Below, in pieces: positions 1 to 6,508 of a stretch of DNA of 16,750 bases. The notes below the pieces were generated by a model. The model searched no databases. It saw nothing but the letters and a program-made list of their open reading frames with translations, and was not told the origin of the DNA. Within the stretch, counting starts at the first letter, position 1, and each line of letters begins with the position of its first letter. The position numbers and the translations under genes are program-made. This stretch comes from JBBRYK01 sp038237665 (GTDB lineage Bacteria > Actinomycetota > Thermoleophilia > Gaiellales > Gaiellaceae). Where the stretch lies: the NCBI GenBank assembly GCA_038237665.1, contig JBBRYK010000061.1, positions 1 to 16,750 of the forward strand, read 5' to 3'.

Positions 1-1
1 C

Positions 2-337
2 GCAGACCGAATCGTCACTCGCCCACCCGGCTACGCGCTTCGAATCGACCCCGGCGAGCTCGACCTCGAGCGTTTCGAGGCTCTCCTTGCGGACGGAGGC
101 CCCGAGCGCCTGCGGGAGGCGCTCGCACTCTGGCGGGGGACGCCTCTGGCGGACGTCGCCTACGAGCCCTTCGCGCAAACAGAGATCTCGCGCCTGGAGG
201 AGCTCCGCCTGACCGCGGTCGAGCAGCGGATCGAGGTCGATCTCGAGAACGCGGTCGGGGTGGCGCGAGAGCTCGGGATGGCGCCGCTCGCCGAGCGGGC
301 CTCGTCGCTGCCATCGGCCTACCCGAGCCCGGCGTAG
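2..337 (+). CDS. BTAD-domain (SARP/AfsR-type) regulator, 3' part only, C-terminus apparently rearranged
   Basis: An open frame enters from the left edge and stops at TAG 335-337. Its first 80 or so residues match the bacterial transcriptional activator domain that follows the DNA-binding domain in SARP/AfsR regulators: a PPGYAL start, LDLERFEALL, then the LREALALWRGTPLADV core and LEELRLTAVEQRIEVDL. After about residue 84 the expected second half of the domain (helices with RERLR...ALYR.GR..EAL) is missing. Instead the frame reads VARELGMAPLAERA, which resembles the extreme C-terminus of large ATPase/TPR regulators, and then ends. This suggests an internal in-frame deletion joining the BTAD domain to the tail of a long AfsR-like protein, so the gene may be a remnant. 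The last 19 bases overlap the convergent psuG end. The DNA-binding part would lie outside the window. BTAD is well supported; the deletion is an inference. Confidence 0.7.
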   Translation, partial: ADRIVTRPPGYALRIDPGELDLERFEALLADGGPERLREALALWRGTPLADVAYEPFAQTEISRLEELRLTAVEQRIEVDLENAVGVARELGMAPLAERASSLPSAYPSPA

Positions 338-1224
338 GCGACCGCGACCTCGGCCGCGAGCGCGGCGTTGTCGGCGATCAGCTGTGCGTTGACCTCGACG
401 GTGCGCCCGCCGCTCTGCTCGTGCAGGCGTCCGAGGACGAACGGCGTCACCGCCTGGCCCGATACAGCGCGCTCGCGTGCCTCCGCCAGGGCCTCCTCGA
501 TCAGCGGCTCGACATCGTCGAGGCTCTTCGCGGGAGGCCGGGCGAGGACGAGTGCCGAGCGGCGTCCCAGCTCCCAGTGGGCGCGGGCGATTCGTGCGGC
601 TTCTCCGGCCGACTCGACCCGGGCGGACACGGGCGGTCCGCCGTGCGCGGTGTAGAACAGCGGAAGCTCGTCGGTTCGCCAGCCCAGCACGGGGATTCCG
701 AGCGTCTCGAGCAGTTCGGCAGTCGCCGCCGTGTCCAGAAGCGACTTCACTCCGGAGGACACAACGAGGACCTCGGTGCGCGCGAGCTCGGCCAGGTCGG
801 CGGACACATCGGGCGGCGCCGGAAACCCGCGGTGAACGCCACCCAACCCGCCTGTCGCCATGAAGCCGATCCCGGCGATGCGGCAAACGGCCAGCGTCCC
901 GCCGACAGTCGTCGCCCCGAGCGCCCCCTGCGTCACACAGGCGGCGAGGTCGCGCGGCCCAACCTTTCGCGCGTGCTCCCCTTCGGCCGAGAAGCGCTCG
1001 AGTTCCGCGTCCTGCAACCCGACGTGGACGGCACCGTCCAGGACCCCGATCGTCGCCGGCGTGGCTCCGCCCTCCCGGACACGTCGCTCCGACTCGCGGG
1101 CGACCTCGAGACCCCGGCCCTCCGAGAACCCGTGGGCGACGAGCGTCGTCTCGAGTGCGACGACGGGCCTGCGGTGACGGAGCGCCTCCTCCACCTCGCG
1201 GGCGATCGTGACGAGCCGTTTCAC
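319..1224 (-). CDS. psuG: Pseudouridine-5'-phosphate glycosidase
   Basis: This 301-residue cytoplasmic enzyme cleaves the C-C glycosidic bond of pseudouridine 5'-phosphate, giving uracil and ribose 5-phosphate. Family hallmarks are in order: ALETTLVAHGF (Glu25 region), ARKVGPRDL (Lys87), TGGLGGVHRG followed by VSADL (metal-site region, about 124-144), SSGVKSLLD (Lys160, equivalent to the lysine that forms the covalent sugar adduct in the E. coli enzyme) and the C-terminal SGGRTVEVN...IADNAALAAEVA helix. Length is normal (E. coli YeiN about 312). The start is GTG at 1224, whose bases overlap the TGA of the upstream kinase (GTGA), so the two are translationally coupled; a G-rich stretch just upstream may serve as the ribosome site. 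The frame stays open far upstream, but that part is a shadow of the kinase. The 3' end overlaps the convergent BTAD frame by 19 bases. Confidence 0.95.
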   Translation of the reverse strand: MKRLVTIAREVEEALRHRRPVVALETTLVAHGFSEGRGLEVARESERRVREGGATPATIGVLDGAVHVGLQDAELERFSAEGEHARKVGPRDLAACVTQGALGATTVGGTLAVCRIAGIGFMATGGLGGVHRGFPAPPDVSADLAELARTEVLVVSSGVKSLLDTAATAELLETLGIPVLGWRTDELPLFYTAHGGPPVSARVESAGEAARIARAHWELGRRSALVLARPPAKSLDDVEPLIEEALAEARERAVSGQAVTPFVLGRLHEQSGGRTVEVNAQLIADNAALAAEVAVAYAGLG

Positions 1225-2033
1225 GGCATCGCCCCCAGCTTCCCGACACAGCGCGCGGCTGCCTCGAGGGCCAGACTCGGCCCGCCGACGAGGTAGCCCG
1301 CGGCCAGGGCATCGCCGGCGCCGGTGCTGTCGACGACGTCCGTGGCCAGGGCAGGCAGCTCCTGCGCTCCGTCTGACCGGCCGATCGTGATCCCCTCGGC
1401 GCCCCGCTTCAGCACCCAGTGGCGAGACGGGAACCGTCCACCGAGCGCTTCGAGCTCGGTGGCTGTTCCGAAGAGCAGGTCGGGCTCGGCAACCTCCAGG
1501 AGCGATCGAAACCGCTCCGATCCATAGTCCTCGATCGCCGTCGACGTGGAGAGGTCGACGCTGACCAGTGCACCGGCGGCGCGCGCCCAGGAGATCGCGG
1601 CGAGCGCCGCCTGGGCGATCGGGTCTCGAAGCAAGCTGTAGCCGGCAACGTGCAGCCAGTTGCACGCGAACCAGGCGGCGTCGAGGTCGGCAGGTGCCAG
1701 GTCGGGCGCGACTCCTCGATCGGATGCCATCGACCGCGTTCCATCCGGGTCGACGAGCGAGACGACGATGCCGTTGCGACCCTCGGCCGGGCCGAGGACG
1801 CTGACGCCGTAGGCCCCGAGCGCGGCGGTCACCAGCCCCCCGGCCTCGTCGTCTCCGCGACGGCCGACGAAGGCGGCGTCCGCCCCCAGGGCCGCCGCCC
1901 ACGCCGCAACGTTCGCCGCCTGCCCGCCGGGAGCGGTTCGTGAGCTCGCGAAGACGTCATCGCCCGCCACGAGCGGCCGGTCGAGCCGGACGATCACGTC
2001 GAGGAGCAGGTCGCCGAGCGTGCAGATCTTCAT
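1221..2033 (-). CDS. PfkB-family carbohydrate kinase, probable pseudouridine kinase
   Basis: This 270-residue PfkB/ribokinase-fold kinase starts with MKICTLGDLLLDV. It has the first PfkB signature region with GGQAANVAAWAAALGA (near residue 38, substrate binding) and the second signature DSTGAGDALAAGY with the GAGD anion hole and catalytic Asp at about 238-241. A four-base overlap with psuG puts both in one operon, so the likely substrate is pseudouridine, phosphorylated at the 5' position to feed PsuG. The family alone would also allow ribose, adenosine or another sugar, so the assignment rests on the neighbour. The protein is shorter than E. coli PsuK (about 313). The ATG at 2033 is the only plausible start: it begins the conserved beta strand and no start codon lies just upstream in frame. 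No Shine-Dalgarno is visible, so it may be leaderless. No nucleoside transporter is present in the window. Confidence 0.85.
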   Translation of the reverse strand: MKICTLGDLLLDVIVRLDRPLVAGDDVFASSRTAPGGQAANVAAWAAALGADAAFVGRRGDDEAGGLVTAALGAYGVSVLGPAEGRNGIVVSLVDPDGTRSMASDRGVAPDLAPADLDAAWFACNWLHVAGYSLLRDPIAQAALAAISWARAAGALVSVDLSTSTAIEDYGSERFRSLLEVAEPDLLFGTATELEALGGRFPSRHWVLKRGAEGITIGRSDGAQELPALATDVVDSTGAGDALAAGYLVGGPSLALEAAARCVGKLGAMP

Positions 2034-2055
2034 CGCGGTGCAATCATGGACGGCG

Positions 2056-2268
2056 ATGGACGCCGAGGACAGAGGAGGCCGCTTCCGCTCCTTCCTGGTG
2101 GGCGGCCTGCTCGGCGCGTCCGCGGCTCTTGCGGCCGCGAGGCGAAAGCGCCCTCGGCCCCGACGCAAAACTCCGCAGGGGCTGACCGCCTTCGAGAGCG
2201 CGCCCTGCTTCGAGGAGACGCTGGCACGGGAGGCTAGCGAGGCGGCCGTATCGAAACCGGCGCGTTGA
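2056..2268 (+). CDS. Small single-helix membrane protein, function unknown
   Basis: This is a 70-residue frame with strong GC bias at third codon positions, as in the neighbouring real genes. An acidic N-terminus (MDAEDRGG) is followed by a hydrophobic stretch FLVGGLLGASAALAAA, long enough for one membrane helix. A very basic segment (RRKRPRPRRK) follows, consistent with a cytoplasmic stop-transfer patch, then a soluble tail with TAFESAPCFEE. I do not recognise a named family; the shape recalls YtxH-like small proteins. The start at 2056 is chosen because it begins just before the helix and lies 22 bases from the divergent kinase start; only a weak GGA precedes it. An upstream in-frame start near 2020 would run into the kinase. 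The last 35 bases overlap the convergent 3' end of the CopC-CopD gene. Confidence 0.6.
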   Translation: MDAEDRGGRFRSFLVGGLLGASAALAAARRKRPRPRRKTPQGLTAFESAPCFEETLAREASEAAVSKPAR

Positions 2269-4192
2269 ACGGCCCGTAACGGTGCCGCATGAAGTGCGCG
2301 GCGGCGGTCATCTCCAGCCCCAGCGTTCGGTAGCTCCGCCGGTCGATCGTCAGCGTGAACCAGGCCGGGGTCCCGCGGTCGAGGAACGAGACGATCCACG
2401 CGCCGGGAGTCGATCGCAGGAGGTACGCGTTCGAGACCGACGCCCAGAACGGCACCGGCTCCCGAATCGGCGACTGGTCGGAACGAATCCACGGTTTGCC
2501 CGCCGCGTCCCGATCCCACCTGACCAAGCCGATTACGATCCCTGCCGCGCCGCCAAGGATCTGGTACGAGAGACGGTCCGGGGCCACGAACCGCCAGACG
2601 GTGGAGATCCCGTTTCGAGGGCTCGAGGCCAGCTGCTCGTGGAGCACGAGCGTCCGCAGTCCACCGTAGACGCGCTCCGCTTTCGCCACGATCGAGCCCG
2701 CGGGCTCGAACCGAGCGGGAAGCGCAAATGAAACCGCCGATCCGGGTAGCCGCACCCTGACGAGCTTCGGGCGTCCGTCGACTACCGACCGGTAGCAACC
2801 GCCGCCGCACCGGTGTGGACGGACGACCCGACCGCCGACCTCGAACGTGAGATCGAGCCCGTCGACGCCCCGCGCGTCGGGGCCGAGCACGGAGGCGGTC
2901 AGCTCGACTCCCGACCCGGCGCTGCGAGCGGCAAGCGCCAGAGCCAGGTCGCCGGCCTCGTGGGCGAGCACGACCGCACCGCGCGGGGGGAGCCGCAATG
3001 GACTGCTCGTGCGTCGTTCGCCGCCCGACGTGGCGGCCTGCCTTCCGGGGCGGAGGTCGGTGAGGATCGAGACCGCCGCGATGACCCCGGCGAGCAGCAG
3101 CAGCTCACCGGCGACCCTCGGAGCGGTCAGACGTGTGCGGTTCAGCCAGCCGAGCACGAGGAGCCCTACGAGGAGCGCCGACTTGACGAGGATCGCGCGG
3201 CCGTAGCCGGTCCGCCACAGCTGCTCGACGCCGGACAGCTCTCCGAGTGCGCGCAGGACTCCGGTTGCTCCGATCAGGAGCACCGCGACGGCGGCGCCGG
3301 CCGCGAATCGCCGGACGATCCCGCCTCGCCCCACGCGCGGTGTCCCGGGCAGGACGAGCGTCAGCTGGGCGAGCCCGCCCGCCCAGAACGCGGCCGCGGC
3401 AACGTGCGCAATGTCGGCGGTTACCGCGAGCGCCTGCGAGTGTCCCGGGTCGAGTGCGTGCCCCCGCAACGCCGGGATCGCCAGCAGCGCGAGCGCCGCC
3501 GGCGCGCACCCCGGCAGCAGCCGAGCCCGCCACACGGCGCCGCCTGCCGCGAAAATTCCCGCTGCGGCGGCGATCGCCGCCACGTCGTTGAACCGCTCGA
3601 AGCGCGTCTCCGGTGAGAGGTGTGGCCCGGACCCCGCGAGCGCGAGCGCGAACCCCACCAGCGGAAGGAACGCGGCGCTCCGAGGCGGGGCGCGCCGCAC
3701 GAGCAGCTGGAACGAAAGCGAACCGGCGGCGAGCAGAACGCCGGCGAAGAGCAAGAAGCGACGGAACACGTCGCCGGCGGTCGGGCCGACCTCGCCGGCC
3801 GAGAGCGCCGGCGTCGGCGGCGCCCTCCCCGACCCGACCGCGAAGGCGAGCACGCCGGAGATCAGGTGACCGTCGTCCGAGACGACCCGCCAGCGAACCG
3901 TGTAGTCACCGGCCGGAAGGCCGGGCTCGAGCGGGACGACGAGCTCGCGCCCGGAGTCACGTGCCCTGTGCGGCCGGCCTCCGAGCACCGACTTCCCGCC
4001 GTTCCGGATCGCCTCCGTGCCGGAAGCCGGTCGCACGGCATCGTCGAAGAACAGAAGCACCGAACCGGGCGATCGGGAGAGAACCGCACCCGGCTCGGGA
4101 CTCGAGCGGATCAGGGTCGCGTGCGCAAAGGCGGCCGGGGCGCCGATCGCGGCGAACAGGCAGACGGCGAGCACGAGCAAGGTTCGGCGCAT
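2234..4192 (-). CDS. CopC-CopD fusion copper protein with extra C-terminal extracellular domain
   Basis: A 652-residue membrane protein. A signal peptide ending in AFA is followed by a mature N-terminal His (HATLIRSSP, His24), the copper-binding N-terminus of CopC. The CopC beta-sandwich continues to about residue 120 with VSDDGH, where Asp107 and His109 complete the expected Cu(II) site. Residues about 140-400 are a multi-helix CopD domain. Residues about 400-652 are an additional domain with strand-rich sequence, a CGGGC motif and a C-terminal part (SIVAKAERVYGGLRTL ... WFTLTIDRRSYRTLGLEM) that recalls LolA/LppX-like lipoprotein-binding folds. The likely role is periplasmic copper binding and copper transport across the membrane. 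I chose ATG 4192; GTG at 4198 would add two residues. It lies 40 bases after the stop of the upstream glycosyltransferase and is probably co-transcribed with it. The 3' end overlaps the convergent small protein by 35 bases. Confidence 0.85.
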   Translation of the reverse strand: MRRTLLVLAVCLFAAIGAPAAFAHATLIRSSPEPGAVLSRSPGSVLLFFDDAVRPASGTEAIRNGGKSVLGGRPHRARDSGRELVVPLEPGLPAGDYTVRWRVVSDDGHLISGVLAFAVGSGRAPPTPALSAGEVGPTAGDVFRRFLLFAGVLLAAGSLSFQLLVRRAPPRSAAFLPLVGFALALAGSGPHLSPETRFERFNDVAAIAAAAGIFAAGGAVWRARLLPGCAPAALALLAIPALRGHALDPGHSQALAVTADIAHVAAAAFWAGGLAQLTLVLPGTPRVGRGGIVRRFAAGAAVAVLLIGATGVLRALGELSGVEQLWRTGYGRAILVKSALLVGLLVLGWLNRTRLTAPRVAGELLLLAGVIAAVSILTDLRPGRQAATSGGERRTSSPLRLPPRGAVVLAHEAGDLALALAARSAGSGVELTASVLGPDARGVDGLDLTFEVGGRVVRPHRCGGGCYRSVVDGRPKLVRVRLPGSAVSFALPARFEPAGSIVAKAERVYGGLRTLVLHEQLASSPRNGISTVWRFVAPDRLSYQILGGAAGIVIGLVRWDRDAAGKPWIRSDQSPIREPVPFWASVSNAYLLRSTPGAWIVSFLDRGTPAWFTLTIDRRSYRTLGLEMTAAAHFMRHRYGPFNAPVSIRPPR

Positions 4193-4232
4193 CGCCACCG
4201 GTGTACCCGAAGGAGCCTCGGCTGGTTCTTCG

Positions 4233-5915
4233 CTACTTCTCTTCGAGTGAGGCGAGCGCTCTGATCGCAGTGCCGTAGTTGATGTCGGCGTCGCCGAGAT
4301 AAAGGTCCTTGCCGACCAGCATCACGCGCCGGGTGTCCTCCAGGAACCGCCGCGGCGTCAAGGTCGGCCGCCGGGTGCGGATGATCAGGAAGGGCCCGTA
4401 GGCGCGCACCTCGTACGCCGATCGCGGCTCGGGAATGCGAACGGGCATGTACAGCCGGCGGACGAAGTTGTTGGTGTCGCTGCGGTCGAAGACCCAGACG
4501 CCACGGCCGAGCGCGTGTTTCTGCGACCGCAGCACACGAAGCGCGAGGCCGGCGTCTGCCCGGGGGACGACGGTGCGGGAGACGCGGCTCGACCGCTCCC
4601 AGGCCTGGAGGTAGAGCGGGTCATAGGCGAAGAGAACGTCATCGGGGCGGCTCGTGCTCGCGAGCCAGGCGGCTGCGGCCTCACGTGTCTCGATCCTGAC
4701 ACGCGACTCGCCGGTGAAGAGCGGCGGTGTCTTGTGCCAGCCCCAGGCGACCTCCGAGGGCAGGAGCGCGGCGAGGCCCGCCACCGCGAGAACGACGCCC
4801 GTTCCGTACGGAAGAAGCCGGCCGACAGCGACCCCGCCGGCGGCAACGAGCAGGGCGAAGAAAGGCAGCGCGAAGATCAGGTGCCGCGACTCCGGGGCCG
4901 TCGAGGAGCCGAACCTTGCGACCAGGAAGGCGAAGGTCGGCGTCCCGATCACGGCTGCGACGAGGAGCGCGGACGTATCGCGCCTGCGGGTCAGGTACCA
5001 GGCTCCGATGACCGCGGCGCCGAGGACGAGCCAGAGGACCACGCCGTAACCGGCCGTGAAGTCTCCGGCGACCTGCCGCAGATAGCGGACGACCGAGATC
5101 GGCCCGCTGAGCTTCTGGCCGTGTCCGCCGACCCCGACGTCGAAGCGGCCGGCGAGGACGAAGTCGGCTCTCCAGAACGGGATCCCGGCGACCAGGACGG
5201 CGGCGAACGCGATCACCGGCTCACGGAGCTGCCGCCGGCGCAGGATGAGCACGTAGAGGCCCTGGGAGGCGAGTACGAGCACGCCGTACGGGTGGGTCGC
5301 AACGGTGGCGAGCATGGCGAGCGCCCACCAGGCCCAGGAGCGGCCGCCCCGGTCGAGGGCACGGAGGAGGGTGAAGTACGAGAGCGCGCTGGTGAACAGG
5401 AAGAGGCTGTACATCCGGCCGTAGATACCGTGGAAGAGGAGCACCCAGCTCGCCGAGACCACGGCCGTTGCCGCCAGCGCGGTCGTCCGGTCGGAAAGGC
5501 GGGCGCAGAGCGCCGCGACGAGCGGGACGCTGCCGACGGCGAAGACGGCCGAGACGAGGCGGAGCGCGGTCAGCCCGCCGCCGGTGTGCGCGACGATCCA
5601 GGCCAGCAGGAAGTGCAGAGGCGCGCCGCCGCGCTGGCCGAGGACGATGTCGAGGAGGCTCCCGACGGAGGAGCGGCCGACGAAGAGGGCCAGGGTCTCG
5701 TCCTCGTGCGGCGGCCACGCGTTCAGCTGGACGAGCAGGAAGGACGCGACTGCAGCCGTGCAGGCCGCCACGCCCAAGCCGAAAAATCGGTCCGGAAGCC
5801 CCGCGGCAGCCCGGGCGATGCGCGGGCCTGCCGACTTGAGCCGCTCGAGCGCGAGCCAGTCAGCCGACGGCAGCGCCGGAGCGGAGGTCGTGGCGTGCGC
5901 GTCGCTCGTGTTCAA
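4233..5915 (-). CDS. GT-C type (GT39/ArnT-like) membrane glycosyltransferase
   Basis: A 560-residue polytopic membrane protein with a cytoplasmic N-terminal stretch of about 45 residues, then about ten hydrophobic helices, and a soluble extracellular C-terminal part from about residue 400. After the first helix lies WPPHEDETLALF; an acidic pair at this place is the catalytic signature of the GT-C fold (dolichyl-phosphate-mannose mannosyltransferases, ArnT). The following GAPLHFLLAWIV and the loop with HGIYGRMYSLF fit the same architecture. It would move a sugar from a polyprenyl-phosphate donor to a protein, lipid or cell-wall acceptor; neither can be read from sequence. The most upstream usable start is TTG 5915, since a stop codon lies at 5955-5957 with no start between. 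No Shine-Dalgarno is visible and a start further in is possible. The next gene downstream is the CopC-CopD protein. Confidence 0.8.
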   Translation of the reverse strand: MNTSDAHATTSAPALPSADWLALERLKSAGPRIARAAAGLPDRFFGLGVAACTAAVASFLLVQLNAWPPHEDETLALFVGRSSVGSLLDIVLGQRGGAPLHFLLAWIVAHTGGGLTALRLVSAVFAVGSVPLVAALCARLSDRTTALAATAVVSASWVLLFHGIYGRMYSLFLFTSALSYFTLLRALDRGGRSWAWWALAMLATVATHPYGVLVLASQGLYVLILRRRQLREPVIAFAAVLVAGIPFWRADFVLAGRFDVGVGGHGQKLSGPISVVRYLRQVAGDFTAGYGVVLWLVLGAAVIGAWYLTRRRDTSALLVAAVIGTPTFAFLVARFGSSTAPESRHLIFALPFFALLVAAGGVAVGRLLPYGTGVVLAVAGLAALLPSEVAWGWHKTPPLFTGESRVRIETREAAAAWLASTSRPDDVLFAYDPLYLQAWERSSRVSRTVVPRADAGLALRVLRSQKHALGRGVWVFDRSDTNNFVRRLYMPVRIPEPRSAYEVRAYGPFLIIRTRRPTLTPRRFLEDTRRVMLVGKDLYLGDADINYGTAIRALASLEEK

Positions 5916-5950
5916 CTGAGGCGGAAAGGGGGCGCCGGGAAGCGCGGGGC

Positions 5951-5982
5951 GAGGCTATCACTCCCACCCCCTTGGTAGCCTC
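5951..5982. promoter_or_regulatory. Inverted repeat with candidate -10 box between divergent genes
   Basis: GAGGCTA (5951-5957) and TAGCCTC (5976-5982) are perfect 7-base inverted arms separated by 18 bases, in the 75-base gap between the glycosyltransferase and the FmdB-like gene. TAGCCT (5976-5981) fits the actinobacterial TANNNT -10 pattern and ends 9 bases before the GTG at 5991. That spacing would give an almost leaderless fmdB-like transcript. No ribosome binding site precedes that GTG; the sequence there is CCTCC, the wrong strand. An operator role for the repeat is an inference. Confidence 0.4.
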
Positions 5983-5990
5983 CTTTTGGC

Positions 5991-6290
5991 GTGCCCATCT
6001 ACGAGTACCGTTGTCCGAACGGACACCTTTTCGAGGTTTTCCAACGCTTCGACGATGCGCCGATCGAGGTCTGCGAGATCTGCGGGGCGTCCCCGGTGAC
6101 GAAGGTGCTCTATCCCGTGGCGGTGCACTTCAAGGGCTCGGGCTTCTATTCGACCGACTACGGCCGCGGGGGGCGAAAGAAGGACGCCGCGAAGGAGGGC
6201 TCCGGCGAGGGCGGCTCCGAGACCAAGACCGAGAAGAGCGACAAGCCCGAGAAGAAGACCGAGGACAAGAAGACGAAAGCTGCCGATTGA
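5991..6290 (+). CDS. FmdB-family small zinc-ribbon protein
   Basis: A 99-residue protein starting (GTG) MPIYEYRCPNGHLFEVFQ, the typical opening of the FmdB/CxxC regulatory-type zinc ribbon. Ligands appear to be Cys8, His12, Cys28 and Cys31 (CEIC). The first knuckle is CxxxH (CPNGH) rather than the usual CxxC, so a histidine probably substitutes. VLYPVAVHFKGSGFYSTDYG closes the conserved part. From about residue 60 the protein is a low-complexity Lys/Glu/Ser/Asp tail, probably disordered. The family takes its name from a putative regulator near formamidase genes, but its biochemical role is not settled, and nothing here reveals a partner. The stop codon sits inside a strong hairpin (6282-6305). 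It converges on the LCP gene. Confidence 0.85.
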   Translation: MPIYEYRCPNGHLFEVFQRFDDAPIEVCEICGASPVTKVLYPVAVHFKGSGFYSTDYGRGGRKKDAAKEGSGEGGSETKTEKSDKPEKKTEDKKTKAAD

Positions 6291-6305
6291 CCGAGGTCAA
6301 TCGGC
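6282..6305 (+). terminator. Perfect hairpin overlapping the FmdB stop codon
   Basis: GCCGATTGAC (6282-6291) and GTCAATCGGC (6296-6305) form a perfect 10-bp stem with a CGAG loop; the TGA stop lies inside the left arm. No T-run follows, so it is not a classical intrinsic terminator, but U-less hairpins at gene ends are common in actinobacteria. A second hairpin, GACCGAGG (6289-6296) with CCTCGGTC (6315-6322), shares bases with it and cannot form at the same time. Confidence 0.55.
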
Positions 6306-6340
6306 TAGGCCAATCCTCGGTCGAACACCTGCTCCTGCTC

Positions 6341-6449
6341 GCCCGGAAAACCATTAGCGCGCCTGCGGCGCGCTGGGCGATGAAGCGATTCTCAGAGCCG
6401 GCGAGCTGCTTGATCGGCCACGCGCCGTAGGCGCGGAATGGTTTCGGGC
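6341..6449. other. Predicted four-way-junction (cloverleaf-like) structured element
   Basis: Nearly every base can be paired by eye. P1 is 6341-6355 with 6437-6449 (13 bp, a two-base GA bulge at 6346-6347). P2 is AGCGCGC (6356-6362) with GCGCGCT (6368-6374). P3 is TGGGCGATGAAGC (6374-6386) with GCTTGATCGGCCA (6408-6420), 11 of 13 positions paired with two G-G mismatches. P4 is CGCGCC (6421-6426) with GGCGCG (6430-6435). The arms follow each other without spacers. It is not a tRNA: arm sizes are wrong and there is no T-loop. It lies between two convergent genes, so it could be a transcribed RNA, a protein-bound DNA cruciform, or a copy of an interspersed palindromic repeat. No strand preference can be inferred. 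Confidence 0.5.
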
Positions 6450-6477
6450 CGAGATCAATTCGGTTTGAGATCTACTC

Positions 6478-6508
6478 GATGATTGACGGCGATCTCTCGT
6501 CAATCATC
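6478..6508 (-). terminator. Perfect hairpin overlapping the LCP gene stop codon
   Basis: GATGATTGACG (6478-6488) and CGTCAATCATC (6498-6508) are perfect 11-base inverted arms around a 9-base loop. The LCP stop codon (6504-6506 on the minus strand) lies in one arm. As at the FmdB end there is no T-run. A competing pairing, GAGATC (6467-6472) with GATCTC (6491-6496), overlaps it. Probably a transcription end signal or mRNA 3'-end protector. Confidence 0.55.

Noticed and set aside
2813..3616. 267-codon plus-strand frame opposite the CopD part
   Set aside because: Gln/Arg/Glu-rich shadow without hydrophobic or domain features; the minus strand gives a coherent membrane protein.
4515..5978. 487-codon plus-strand frame opposite the glycosyltransferase
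   Set aside because: Composition (Gly/Asp/Glu/Arg rich, no motif) is that of the complement of a membrane protein gene; the minus-strand frame has clear GT-C features.
6341..6449. tRNA or tRNA-like gene
   Set aside because: The cloverleaf-like fold has a 13-bp closing stem, no T-loop GTTCRA sequence and wrong arm sizes.
6341..6449. Integron attC site
   Set aside because: attC sites fold as one imperfect hairpin with RYYYAAC/GTTRRRY ends; here there are three internal arms and no integrase or cassette genes.
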